DNA of 64,000 bases from Punica granatum (GCF_007655135.1 NC_045130.1:15624001-15688000), one strand, 5' to 3'; shown: positions 49,187-62,243, counted from the first letter of the stretch. Translations and numbers: made by a program. The notes: generated by a model from the sequence alone, not told the origin.

Positions 49187-50929
49187 AAATGTAAAGACGA
49201 TACGTAAAACTTTTCTTAGCCATCAAAAGGACATAATCAAATTCATCCACATTAACAGAAATTGCTCAAAATGAATTGAGAGAAAGGCGTAAACAATTAA
49301 AAACATAGTTAAAGCCTAGTATTAACCAAATTTTGCATCAAATTTACCGTTCTTTTTTGTTAAGTATACGAGACAAAATGCTAAAGAGAGAGACTGTGAT
49401 AGAGAGTTCATGCCTTGATAGGAAGTTCAAACAATTCAGGAAAATCCCAAAATCTTTCTCATCGAGCACTGCAATAAATCATAGGAGAATAAAATAACCA
49501 AGACGGACATGATATTGCTGATTGTTTATATGGAGAAAATTTACTTACCAAATCTGACAGCAGTTCCTATAAGTAATCCTTCTAACCTTCACAGAATGCC
49601 AAAAAGTTAAAAACTTGAATTTCTTTAATTTCATCTTCCTCAAAATTAGAATGCCGAAAAGTTAAAAGTTGGAATTCTTTAATTTCACCTTCCCGAAAAT
49701 CAAAGATTCGAAGACTTAACCCGAGTAATCACACAAATGTTTATATTACTTCCACTAAATGGGTCCTCGAGTACAGCCGCACGTACTGCCTTGTACGCAA
49801 ACTCATAATGCTTACATAAATTTAAAGACTAGTAAAGCATATCTTCAACCATCAAAAAGATATAAAAATTATTCATATTAATAGCAATTACTCGTTTTGG
49901 TAGTTAACAAATGTGAACGTATCATCGTTGATTATCAGCCCCAACTAATCAAGATACTGACTACCTATTACTGCTTCCATATCTACCTCGGTCACAATAT
50001 TATCTATAAAAAAATATATTCGTTAGGCGATATTTAACTAATATAATGACAATATTATTTATATTGACAATGAATATAATTCAAATAATGCATTTTGTAC
50101 AATGACAAAAGAATTCTACGCATTTGTAATGATAATTTTTTTTCCTAAAACTTCCACAATGAAACCGATTGAAGAAGTAGATTTTTGAACTTCTACGATA
50201 ATATGACATCACATTTTTCACCTTTTTTTGCATTTTTATTAGAAATTAATCGAAAAATTATTCAACACTATTTGGGATTTGTACTACATGTCATCTTTGG
50301 AAACCTTTGGAATATAGAAAACAAAATGAATTGTTCCCCTATGCCCTCCACCGAGGAAGATTCTAACGGGAAGGACGTGAGATGTTGATTATTATTATTT
50401 TTTTCCTTTTCCCTTTAGTTTCTCAGTTTTTGAGAAGATGAAGGAGTAGATTTAAAGATTTAAATAGTGAGAGTGCTTTTTTATAAATCAGAGCACATAT
50501 TTGAAATGTGTGGCAGGTATCACGCCACATCTCCCTTTTCACGGCACCCTGATCTTAGGAGATATCTAAAGAAAATTCTAACAATATCAAAAAAGGGTGT
50601 AACACGTCCTTATTTATTGATGGATTTAATATTTAGTGAGACTATATATTTTTCTTTATTAATTATTTAAAATTTTTTTTTATTGTATTAGGCATGAAGT
50701 CTCTTTTGTTAAAAAAAAAAAGTCCAACAAGAATATACAGCAAAAGCAGCCACATGAGGCAGTCGAAACACCCGTACGTATGATGGGTATATATGTGTGC
50801 GTCAAACGGAAATATGCCTTTTACTTCGTCGAACTCATATCAAATCATTCTGCCTTTTTTTTTTCTTTCTTTTGGGTGAATTCAAATATTATTTGACAAA
50901 TACTTTTTTCAGGATATACAATTAAAAAT
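49187..50929. other. AT-rich intergenic DNA, no gene seen
   Basis: It contains a ~57 bp tandem duplication at ~49,596-49,706 (AGAATGCCAAAAAGTTAAAA / AGAATGCCGAAAAGTTAAAA). Short frames only. Confidence 0.55.
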
Positions 50930-51059
50930 TACTGCCGGCCAATTATGTGAACATGATGCTGAATTAAGTCCAAATAATTACTATTATTCTAGTTTTCTTT
51001 TTTTTTTTTGGGGGGGTGAACTGTGGTCCATTTGCTATTGTCAATATTACTTTGCTATA

Positions 51060-51240
51060 GATGGTCACTTAGCCTACCTTTGGAGTTACACATTCGACAC
51101 ATTCCACCGCCGAAAGTTAGAACTCTACTTGCTGGAGATATTGTTGGGGCTGCCTTACCCCGTCTTTGTTCGATTTAGTTATTTTGTATATTTGCTTTCT
51201 GTTTTGTTCTCAGGCTTTGGTCCCCTATCACCCGAAAAAA
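51060..51240 (+). mobile_element. 5'-truncated LINE-like insertion with 17 bp target duplication
   Basis: AATATTACTTTGCTATA occurs at 51,043-51,059 and again at 51,241-51,257. The 181 bp between them ends in a short A run and has the T-rich, GTTTTGTTCTCAGGCTTTGG-like style of plant L1 3' ends. The R2 copy at ~3,878-3,895 has the single site. Confidence 0.65.
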
Positions 51241-51278
51241 AATATTACTTTGCTATATATATATATATATATATATAT

Positions 51279-52350
51279 AGGGCCGGCAATATTTGATACG
51301 ACGCGATTACACGACACGGAGTTAAACGGGTTTGGGTTGGGTATATTTGATATTCGGGTTAAACGGGTCCAACCCGTTTAGACACGATTAATAAACGTGT
51401 CTTAGTGGGTTGAACCCATGTAACCCGATTATACACGATTAAACCTGTTTATTTAACCGTGTTTAATCTTGTTACTGTAATCGTGTAACTCATTAACCCG
51501 TTTATCTAACTGAATTTACGAAAATATCCTTAGGTTAACCCTAATTTCGAAATTTCGGAGGCAATAGGCTTGAGCTTCCACCCGGTTTCAACTTTCACAC
51601 GCCCCCTTCACCCTTCATCTTCACGAGTCGAAGCCCTCTACTCAGACCAGCTAACCAGACGAAGAAGAACCCGCGAGCCACGACCCTCGAGCCCTCGACT
51701 GCGACCTCGACTCGACCCCGCGAACCTCGAGCCCTCGATCCTCGAGCCGTCGACCTCAAGGTCTCTGCTTCTCTCCGTTGACACCATTGTTCTGCTCCAA
51801 TACTGAGTAGAAGTCTTGCTTCCATCCCAAATCTCCCAATTCATTCATCCGATTTCCCTCTTGCTTCCACGGTTCCATCCGATTTCCTTCGAAATTTGGA
51901 TCCTTGAGTTGAATTCTTGCAGATCCAGCCTCCACCTGAGTCAATGACGACTTCGATCGTCTGCTCAGACGAAGCCTCCACCTGAGTCCTTCCGTCATTC
52001 GGTCGACGGAACCAGACGAAGGCGACCTCACCGCGCCACCTCGATCTCGAGTCGACTCCGCAACCTCCCTCTCTGAAGCAGGTTCGATATCACCGTCCTT
52101 TGCATTTCTTCTCCAACAATCGGTCATCATCAACGCACTCGATCTGTTCTGGCAGACACACATACTTGAAAAATTGTGTGATCGGTTTTTTGTGTAATTT
52201 GGCTGTTACTGATTTGAAACATCATAAGATACTTGAAAACAGAGGGATGTTTTCCAGATGTTGGAGTTGGAGGTTTGAAATGGGATAATGTCCGAACTTG
52301 TTTGAGGACGGTTGGATATCAAAAAATGTGCTTGAGTTAACTGAATCAGC
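51279..52350. mobile_element. hAT-like transposon fragment (tentative)
   Basis: It begins AGGGCCGGCAATATTTGATA and continues with repeated ACGGGTT/AACCCG and CACGATTA motifs, as in many plant hAT subterminal regions. A GC-rich stretch with repeated CCTCGAGCCCTCGA-like units follows (51,660-51,760), then unremarkable sequence. No right TIR could be found, and the frames here are not recognisable proteins. It interrupts the R4 repeat, which supports insertion. Confidence 0.4.
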
Positions 52351-52649
52351 GGCAATTATGCTCCTACCGTGCTTCCTTTGGCGGGGACACATGACGCCAG
52401 CACGAAAGAATGGTGGACCTAAGGGCTCTATTAGGAACGGAGAGGAGTACAGTCATATTTCCAACGCTGGACTGAAGATAGCTATCGAGTTTTGCGAGAA
52501 AGTGAAGTCTAAAATGTCCGAAGATCACATATGCAGACCTCTGCCAGCTCGTCGGAGTTGTTACATGTAAGCTGTAGCTTGAATTTCACCCCAAAAGTGG
52601 GAGGCTAAAATTGGACTCCAGAGTTGGAAGATCAAATATTTATGTGGCC

Positions 52650-52757
52650 CTACCACACGGTCATCATGGCCATCTACCTCCGGGACCCACGCGAGGCCCA
52701 CATGTAATGGATGGTATTGATTATGGTGTCAGCTGACCTCGGGTCATGCTAGACCCT
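52650..52757. mobile_element. Palindromic MITE, copy 5 (left end truncated)
   Basis: The right half (CTCGGGTCATGCTAGAC) is intact; the left end is replaced by GTGGCCCTACCACACGGTCA. Confidence 0.5.
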
Positions 52758-54236
52758 TCGTTATAACCTTTGTCAATTTGCAACGAGGAGGCCAAAGCCA
52801 ACAGCTGTTCACAAGGCAATGAATGTATTGGGCTTATTGTACAAGCATGTGGCGAATCACTTCCGTTATGCGCATATTGAGATACTTAATGAATAGTTGA
52901 TCGATTTAATAAAATTTTGAATCGTCTTATTTATCACCTGTTTATCAGACTCATGCGTTGAACGAATATTGTAAACAAAATTTTTTTGTATAAATTTATA
53001 TGCCAAAATAATAATCTGTATAAATTTATAGTTTATATCAACATGTAAAATTTTATCTTTTATATTGTTAAATACGGTAAATTAAGACATTCTAATAAAC
53101 GAATATATATATATATATATAAATTCTTAAGTAAGGAATTCAGGTAATATATACACCGTTGCAATTATTTATATAATTTATAGGAAAATTTTATTTGAAG
53201 TCTGAATACTTTTAGATCAAATCAGTAGTTTTATTCGATAAAAGAATACTAATTTTAGAGCTCATTAAAACTTTTAAACTTAATTATTTGCATGTTCTTT
53301 ATTATAACTTATATTTCATATATTAATTTTTATAAATTTAAAGACTTTAAGATAAAATGATCCAATCACTTGAATTAAAAATTTAATTAATCGAGCTTTG
53401 ACAAGATTAGTTATAATTCTTAAATTCTTAAATTGATTTTAAATTTATATAATTATAAATGATTCATAATTTTCTTAATATGAATATATTTATTTAATGA
53501 AATGACAATAAGTGGTCGAAAATATGAAATATTCTCTTCTTTGAATATTTTCTTTATATTCATATATATATATATATATATATTGTCATTAACTATCATA
53601 GTAACTATTATCTTTTAATTTCTATATAGTATATATTAATATATGAATTAGTAATGGATTTACTATTTTGCCCCTATTTATTAAGGTGTTGTCAACTTTA
53701 TATAATTACTAGGCTTTTAGACCTGCGCTGCACGGACACTATAAACAAAAATTCACTATAAAAATTTCATTTATTTATAATACAAGAAATTAAATTTAAT
53801 AATATTTGTTAAAGTGGATTTTATAGCTACAAATATACATAACATACGAAATTTGTTTTATATTGAAAGTACTTAATTTATCTAACTATTTTCACATTTA
53901 CATAGTATTAATAAATTATATTTATTTTGTACGTAGGTGAGGATTTTTATATTCTTAAAGATATACCATATGAATTCTTTCAAATGCTATGATGATTATA
54001 TGAATTATAATATAATAAAAAATAGTAAGTACAAAAGTGAACTTTTTTTAAGTTCTATTTATTAATTATAATTACAATAGATGTGTCAAATTACATAAAG
54101 TGAAAAATTACATTATATTGCAGCAATATAAAAAATTCAAATAAACTAACAGCATAAAATTTTTTTATATATCTAAACAAATATACGATCACTTGTCCAC
54201 CGATAATTATGCAATGCAATTACCAAAATAGATATT

Positions 54237-54269
<33 letters not shown>

Positions 54270-54559
54270 ATGCATATATATTTTCAGAGCATATATTTAT
54301 TTTATTATTTATTTATTCATTTGTTTGATAAATCTTTTGTTAATGTGAACTAATGGTATATATTTACAATTATGCCACTATTTAATGCATTTGTTTTCAA
54401 GCTTATGTATATATTTAGATATTTATGAGAAATTATTTTCGAAAATATTTGGCAATTATTATTGATAATATTAATTTACTCCAGTTATTGGATATATGTG
54501 AAGAGAATTGGCCAATCCACATCATGTGCCACCTCCACACGCCATCCCTATACAGTAAT

Positions 54560-54712
54560 TTTGGTTACGAAAACCTTCTGTGGATTTAATATAATAAAAA
54601 TAGAAATTCTAATAGTTAATAATGTAATACATATGGTCCCATTGAGTATCAAATCTTGAATATATTGATTAACATATGAGGATGTGCGTTACTGCACTGC
54701 ACTATCTTTACT
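54560..54712 (-). mobile_element. tRNA-derived SINE (family 2), minus strand
   Basis: Orthologue of 7,945-8,080 and duplicate of 57,236-57,385. It is degenerate. Confidence 0.45.
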
Positions 54713-55737
54713 CTCATGCAATAATTTCAAAGGCTGCACTTGCATGCATTTTTTTTTTTAATGCACGCACCCATTTATTATGTAATTACCTTCTGTGGGA
54801 AGGTGCCTCGGTCTATTGGGTTTCTCGTTAATTCGGTTTCATATATTTTCATGACCTGCCCTATTATTTACTTTATATATTAGAAATTCCATATATATAT
54901 ATATATATATATATATCTGGCACTTCTCTGGTTCTTTTGACAGTACACTGCTATTACACACATAATCCATAGAATTTAGTCAGACATGTTCCCGCAAAAG
55001 AGAAGGACACGAAAAAACACAGTTCGAGCAAACAAACAAAACATACACTAGTTATATAAACATAATAAGTTATATAAATCTCAAACCGGGCGGATCGGGC
55101 GTCAAGAGCACCGGTCGCCTTAGCCCTGAGACGAGGAGATTTATTACACAAGCAATTAGCTTCTGTTGTTCCTGGCAATGGAACAAAGATTCCCCCCGCC
55201 CCCTTACGTTACCGAAAAATAAAATAATCTGGACGAATAGATTTAAAGAAGTTATGCTCTCTCCCCCACAAAAAAAAAAGGCTTTCTACATTCAAAATCT
55301 TGCCTTCCTATGTTAAAAAGTTATAGCGTAATGACATAGACTTTCACTTGCTAATTAATAGGTTGCGCGTTTAATATTCGTTGTATAATTATCTGCGTAC
55401 CTTTATTATTTATTAAAATTTATAATTCATTGTTCTAGATTTACATGCTTCCTTTATAATTGAAAAAATATCTCGTTCTTCCTTAATTTCTCGACAAATT
55501 TTATCTCGGGCCATTTCCTTTCAAATACTTTCTACCCAATTTTACCAAAATTTGAAAATATGTATAAATTTTCTTAAAGTGTGTAAATTTTAGGGGACAA
55601 CTGTCCCTCAGTCTTCTCGGTCCATCCCTCGTCAAACTTGATAATAATAATGAATATTCTCCTATTTTCGAAGGGTATCGATCGATATATTAATGCATGT
55701 GCTATCCCCATATATAAAAGGCTTACTCTTAGCATTG

Positions 55738-55761
55738 GCCACTCTCTCTCTCTCTCTCTCA
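55738..55761 (+). repeat. (CT)n microsatellite
   Basis: About ten CT units; the B2 copy is at ~58,446-58,468. Confidence 0.9.
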
Positions 55762-55816
55762 ATGTAAATTGGCCACCTTTTCCTTTCTAACTTTTGTTTC
55801 TTTTGGTTATATTATA

Positions 55817-55942
55817 GGGAAAATCTAGAATGACTGCGTGTCATGACATTCGATCATCCTGGCCATCCATCCGCGGGGTCCATGCATGATGAACATTCAT
55901 GATTTTGATGTGACTTGACACCGTGTCAGGTTAGACTTTTCG
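55817..55942. mobile_element. Palindromic MITE, copy 6
   Basis: Ends GGGAAAATCTAGAATGAC and GGTTAGACTTTTCG; orthologue of 9,211-9,347, with TA flanks kept. Confidence 0.6.
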
Positions 55943-56835
55943 TATATTATAATATTTTTTTATTCCATTAATTTTTGTTTTTTGATAAGTACATTGGCCA
56001 CCTTTTGTAAATGATAATTTCTGATAACGTACCACTCCTTAGAGAAACAGACCCATGCCGGCATAATTTGGAAAATTCGAGAATGATCCAATTAATAGTT
56101 CTCATATGATGCCCGCACGTGTATATATATATATATATATATAGCCACGGCTGGTTTTGGCAAAATGAATGTGTTCAGTAAAATTCGTGTATGATCCAAT
56201 TAATAGTTCTCATATGATAAAAGGAGGTTGATGATATGGTGCTTGGATGTAAAGATTCGATTAGAAAAAACTCGATTTCATCAATCGACCAATAGATTCT
56301 CCACAAAGTGGGGCGGCTGCGTCGGCTTGGAAAAGGAAAAGAGAATCTTATACATTGCCGTAACATGACATCCTTTTATTATTAGATAATTATTTTTCGG
56401 TGGAAAAAACGACCTGTTTTAGATTCTCTCTATCCTTTTATTAGATCTTTGTCTCATATCCATGCTATCGCCGTCACATCCATTTTCAGTAGGTTCCCTA
56501 CTCGGAGATAGTCAGACGACAGAGCAATCGTTTATGTTAGGTTCCCGACTATCTCCAAGCAATTAGATAATTGTCTCATATCCATGGAACTCGAAGATAG
56601 TCGGACGACGGAGCAATTAGATCTAATCGGGCTGTAAGGTCTACATGAAGCAATCATCTAGAAGCAGAAATCCAAGCTCATTTTGAGCATCGGTGAAGAG
56701 CTGTCTGTGCGGATACCTTGACATGTCGCCAACCATCCTGCGCAAACATTTGAACTTTGGTGCAGACACATTTGCATACAGTTTTCCGTTACAAGGAAAA
56801 CGCATAAGCTTGGTACATTGAAATAGAAATCTTAG

Positions 56836-56925
56836 AGGCTGTTTGGATTCAGAATTAAAGTTACTTTGATTTTGATTTTAATTTTGATTGTGGAAAATGA
56901 CAAATGAGATGTGATTATAAATTTG
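56836..56925. other. Junction filler: truncated MITE between B1 and B2
   Basis: GGCTGTTTGGATTCAGAATT followed by runs of GATTTTGATTTTAATTTTG. This is the left part of a MITE resembling that at 10,394, abruptly joined to the TA repeat that opens B2. It marks the breakpoint of the tandem duplication. Confidence 0.6.
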
Positions 56926-57235
56926 TATATATATATATGTATATGCATATATATTTTCAGAGCATATATATTTTATTATTTATTTATTCATTTGTTTGAT
57001 AAATCTTTTGTTAATGTGAACTAATGGTATATATTTACAATTATGCCACTATTTAATGCACTTGTTTTCAAGCTTATGTATATATTTAGATATTTATGAG
57101 AAATTATTTTCGAAAATATTTGGCGATTGTTATTGATAATATTAATTTACTCCAGTTATTGGATATATGTGAAGAGAATTGGCCAATCCACATCATGTGC
57201 CACCTCCACACGCCATCCCTATACAGTAATTTTGG

Positions 57236-57385
57236 TTACGAAGACCTTCCGTGGATCTAATATAATAAAAATAGAAATTCTAATGGCTAATAATGTAATA
57301 TATATGGTTCCATTGAGTATCAAATCTTGAACATATTGATTAACATATGAGGACGTGCGTTACTACACTGCACTATCTTTACTCT
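57236..57385 (-). mobile_element. tRNA-derived SINE (family 2), minus strand
   Basis: B2 copy of the SINE at 54,560. Confidence 0.45.
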
Positions 57386-58526
57386 CATGCAATAATTTCA
57401 AAGGCTGCACTTGCTTGCATTTTTTTTTTAATGCACGCACCCATTTATTATGTAATTACCTTCTGTGGGAAGGTGCCTCGGCCTTCCTTTCTATTCTTAT
57501 ATACCGCAAAAAAGAAGGAACTTCTAGGGGAAGGTCTATTGGGTTTCTCGTTAATTCGGTTTCATAAATTTTCATGACCTGCCCTATTATTTACTTTATA
57601 TATTAGAAATTCCATATATATATATATATATCTGGCACTTCTCTGGTTCTTTTGACAGTACACTGCTATTACACACATAATCCATAGAATTTAGTCAGAC
57701 ATGTTCCCGCAAAAGAGAAGGACATGAAAAAACACAGTTCGAGCAAACAAACAAAACATACACTAGTTATATAAATCTCAAACCGGGCGGGTCGGGCGTC
57801 AAGAGCACCGGTCGCCCTAGCCCTGAGACGAGGAGATTTATTACACAAGCAATTAGCTTCTGTTGTTCCTGGCAATGGAACAAAGATTCCCCCCCACGCC
57901 CTTACGTTACCGAAAAATAAAATAATCTGGACGAATAGATTTAAAGAAGTTATGCTCTCTCCCCCACAAAAAAAAAAAAGGCTTTCTACATTCAAAATCT
58001 TGCCTTCCTATGTTAAAAAGTTATAGCGTAATGGCATAGCCTTTCACTTGCTAATTAATAGGTCGCGCGTTCAATATTCGTTGTGTAATTATCCGCGTAC
58101 CTTTATTATTTATTAAAATTTCTAATTCATTGTTCTAGATTTACGTGCTTCCTTTATAATTGAAAAAATATCTCGTCCTTCCTTAATTTCTCGACAAATT
58201 TTATCTCGGGTCATTTCCTTTCAAATACTTTCTACCCAATTTTACCAAAATTTGAAAATATGTATAAATTTTCTTAAAGTGTGTAAATTTTAGGGGACAA
58301 CTGTCCCTCAGTCTTCTCGGTCCATCCCTTGTCAAACTTGATAATAATAATAATAATGTATATTCTCCGATTTTCGAAGGGTATCGATCGATATATTAAT
58401 GCATGTGCTATCCCCATATATAAAAGGCTTACTCTTAGCATTGGCCACTCTCTCTCTCTCTCTCTCTTTTAATGTAAATTGGCCACCTTTTCCTTTCTAA
58501 CTTTTGTTTCTTTTGATTATATTATA

Positions 58527-58645
58527 CGGAAAGTCTAGAATGATTGCGAGATTCGATCATCCTGGCCATCCATCCGCGGAGTCCATGCGTGATGGACATT
58601 CATGATTTCGATGTCACTTGAAACCGTGTCATGTTAGACTTTTCG
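58527..58645. mobile_element. Palindromic MITE, copy 7
   Basis: Ends CGGAAAGTCTAGAATGA and GTTAGACTTTTCG, TA flanks. Confidence 0.6.
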
Positions 58646-59490
58646 TATATTATAATATTTTTTTATTCCATTAATTTTTGTTTTTTGATAAGTACATTGG
58701 CCACCTTTTGTAAATGATAATTTCTGATAACGTACCACTCCTTAGAGAAACAGACCCATGCCGGCATAATTTGGAAAATTCGAGAATGATCCAATTAATA
58801 GTTCTCATATGATGCCCGCACGTATATATATATATATATAGCCACGGCTGGTTTTGGCAAAATGAATGTGTTCAGTAAAATTCGTGTATGATCCAATTAA
58901 TAGTTCTCATATGATAAAAGGAGGTTGATGATATGGTGCTTGGATGTAAAGATTCGATTAGAAAAAACTCGATTTCATCAATCGACCAATAGATTCTCCA
59001 CAAAGTGGGGCGGCTGCGTCGGCTTGGAAAAGTAAAAGAGAATCTTATACATTGCCGTAACATGACATCCTTTTATTATTAGATAATTATTTTTCGGTGG
59101 AAAAAACGACCTGTTTTAGATTCTCTCTATCCTTTTAATAGATCTTTGTCTCATATCCATGCTATCGCCGTCACATGCATTTTCAGTAGGTTCCCCACTC
59201 GGAGATAGTCAGACGACAGAGCAATCGTTTACGTTAGGTTCCCGACTATCTCCAAGCAATTACATAATTGTCTCATATCCATGGTACTCGGAGATAGTCG
59301 GACGACGGAGCAATTAGATCTAATCGGGCTGTAAGGTCTACATGAAGCAATTATCTAGAAGCAGAAATCCAAGCTCATTTTGAGCATCGGTGAAGAGCTG
59401 TCTGTGTGGATACCATGACATGTCGCCAACCATCCTGCGCAAACATTTGAACTTTGGTGCAGACACAATTGCATGCAGTTTTCCGTTACG

Positions 59491-59630
59491 AGGAAAACCC
59501 ATAGGTTTAGTATATTGAAATAGAAATCTTAAATATTTGATAAATGAACACGGATAGTCTCACTGAGTATTGAAATTGGGACATCTTGATCTCCAGGTGA
59601 GAGATGCGTCACTGCACTATACTCTCTTGC
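59491..59630 (-). mobile_element. tRNA-derived SINE (family 2), minus strand
   Basis: Orthologue of 10,148-10,288. The 3' tail (TAGTATATTGAAATAGAAAT) and the head region complementary to GAGAGATGCGTCACTGCAC are clear. Confidence 0.55.
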
Positions 59631-60265
59631 ATGCAATTTTAATTCAGTAAATCAAAACGATATATGGAGCTGGGAGCTATATATGGTAGGCCACATTTTT
59701 TTTTTATGGAAATCCATTGAACTCCGATTAACATGATTGGCCGCCTCTACTCTCTTTACCTACTGGCGCATTAGCAATTTATCCATTTTTTTCCTATTGG
59801 CAGGAAGAGTGCATTTTGAAAATATTTTGATTTTGTCCTCCGGTCGAGTGCGCCCCGCACTATAATTATAGGATTAACTAACCGTAATGATATAATGAAA
59901 GCATACAGAAATCGTTGTCGTCTTGCTAAAAGGAAAACATACAATAATAATGCTATTGAGCTGATGATGGAGAACAGAGAAATGAATAATCATCGTACAA
60001 AAAACTATAAGTATATATAGAACGATTGAGCCCATGCCTCCTAGCTATTATGGCATTTTACCCAACGATAACGATGATATCCCAAACCCCAAGTTATGAA
60101 AGAAACCCCAAGCCGCTGTCCATCCATCACGAATCAGATCAGCTACCCTCGCCGAACCCCAAGTTTCTTTTGACCGTGCAATCCGTATTAAGAATTGCCT
60201 TCATTAAGCCTAAGTTGCCTTACATTCTCTAAAACCAGTTCGTTTGCTAGAAGCAGAGAATACCT

Positions 60266-60630
60266 TATTGAGAGTTAAGAATATGAATCAATTCCATATT
60301 GAAAAGAGAAGAAAAGAAATCCATTAATTCATGGGAGATTAGGTATCATAACCTATTAGCTGGAACTTTTGGAAATGAGATGAATTAAATCATTTATAGG
60401 CTTGATGAAATTTCATGTTGTATCAAAGTATCCACGTAGCACGTATAGATGAAATGTCAAAGCCACATATTGCCACGTGAGAGTGGGTATTAAGAGTTAA
60501 AAATATGAGCCAATCTTACATTGAAAAGATAGAAAAGAAATTCATTGGTTTATAAGAGATTAGGTGTTTTAAACTGTTAGCTCGAGCTTTGAGATTAAAG
60601 TTGAACCTAATCACTTATAGAGCTAGTGAA
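60266..60630 (+). mobile_element. Degenerate TRIM-like element (segment B)
   Basis: Two direct repeats (GAGTTAAGAATATGAATCAA and GAGTTAAAAATATGAGCCAA) with TTGTATCAAAGTAT just after the first, a decayed PBS. The interior is ~60 bp, without the extra sequence seen in segment A. Confidence 0.5.
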
Positions 60631-62183
60631 AATATATATCTATATATATATATATATATATATATGAAAACAAAGTCTTGAGCTAAATTCTCATGCTGGC
60701 ACATCATCAAAAACACAAAACGAAGTTCAAAACCGATTCTCATGTCGTCACATCATCCAAAACATAAAAGGAAAATTTTATATTCTTATAAGAAAATTTT
60801 ATTAATTAATTATGTAGTGAATATATAGATTTTATATATAAGGCACAATGAAATTTATACAAGGGAATAAAATATGACATAATTCACTATAGAATATATT
60901 CAAGGAAACACAATATGTAATAAAATATATTGATTATCTATACATGGCCCAATATCTATATCTATCTATATCTATATCTACATATATATATAAATACACA
61001 TATATATTAAAACAACATCCTGAACTGAATTCTCACGCCACCACCTCATCAAAAATATAAAACCGAGCTCTTTAATATTGTCACATCATTACTTATGGAT
61101 TTAGGAAATCTTTTATATTCTTTTATCATTAATTATGCAATAAATATAAATATAGATAATACACAATATTATGCATATAGTCCAACATAATATATACAAG
61201 GAAACAAAAATATGCACTGGACTACTATTACTGAATATATATATGCCATATATATATATATATATATCGTATAGTGGAATTTAAACTATTATTTCTTGAA
61301 ATAAAAATTTCATTCTATTGGAATTTTTATATTCGATAGGGATTTTCCTTATTAATTTGTATGAAATTTGCGCTATACATGTCTAATCGATATACTAACA
61401 CCAATATTTTACATCAATATTGTCGATTCGCAAGACTTCACCGTTATTCACTAGGTTTCGGCTGGTTTTCTCAAAATCCAAGATTGTCTGATTCATGTAT
61501 TTTTTTATAGAAGTAATTTGGGAGAATCATCAGAATAGTCCTGAAAGTTAAGCATTTTTTTACTTTGAGTCTTATAAGTTTAACTTTGCAAAAAGAAATC
61601 CTAAATCGTTTCAAAAAATGATTGTTTTAGTCTATTTCGTAACCTGCTGTTATGGAGATACTGATTTGGACTTAACACTGTAAAATTCGTCCAAGCTAGC
61701 TACAAAGTGTCCACGTGTCGATTTTTTATCGGAAAAAATTAAAAATACAGAATATAAACAAGAAAAGAAAACAAGAATTATAAAAAATAAATATAGAAAG
61801 AAAGAAAGCCCACACCCTTGTCGGACCGGGCGTGGGCCTCGCCGGTAACCCCTACCCTCGGGATGAGGGTCTTGGCCTTCTTGTTTGAATTGACCTGACT
61901 TCTTGCATAAGGGATTTGCCACACAAACATAAAAAACCAGGAAATCAACTATTTGAAGAACAAGCTAAGGAATTCGATCTTAGTAGCCTCCTAGTGAGAG
62001 AAAGTCCACATCCCTTCTTTCTTCCATCCACCATTAAACAATTCCCATCACATTTTCTTGTTAGTTTGCACTAATTAATCAATTTTCGTTTATATATATG
62101 TGTATATACATATATAAATATCTCCTTTCTTGTTACTTACTGACAGTGTTACACTGATTGGGATAGCAGAGAGCAGACATAGA

Positions 62184-62185
<2 letters not shown>

Positions 62186-62242
<57 letters not shown>
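62186..62242 (+). repeat. Poly-G tract (57 G)
   Basis: At the same position in the Mutator-like element as the 55 G run of copy A, with AGAGAGCAGACA upstream in both. Confidence 0.85.

Positions 62243-62243
<1 letters not shown>

Larger units (their letters stand above)
50930..52560 (+). repeat. Fourth R-type repeat copy, interrupted (R4)
   Basis: 50,930-51,059 matches R1 at ~1,205-1,290 and R2 at ~3,735-3,895 (CATGATGCTGAATTAAGTCC, ATTACTATTATTCTAGTTTT). 52,357-52,556 matches R1 at 1,783-2,000. Between them are a LINE fragment and a hAT-like insert. Confidence 0.65.
54236..56835 (+). repeat. Tandem duplicate B1 within segment B
   Basis: Nearly identical to 56,926-59,530. It starts in a TA microsatellite and ends inside the 3' part of a SINE (TTGGTACATTGAAATAGAAA). 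B1 lacks the ~52 bp hairpin-forming stretch present in B2 at ~57,480-57,532 and in A at ~8,174-8,226. Confidence 0.85.
56926..59530 (+). repeat. Tandem duplicate B2 within segment B
   Basis: Direct copy of B1 that then continues collinearly with segment A (from ~10,190 onward), so it is the copy that keeps the ancestral right flank. Confidence 0.85.

Noticed and set aside
51570..52163. Serine/arginine-rich ORFs on both strands
   Set aside because: They arise from CCTCGA-rich degenerate repeats inside a probable hAT-like insert; no domain is visible.
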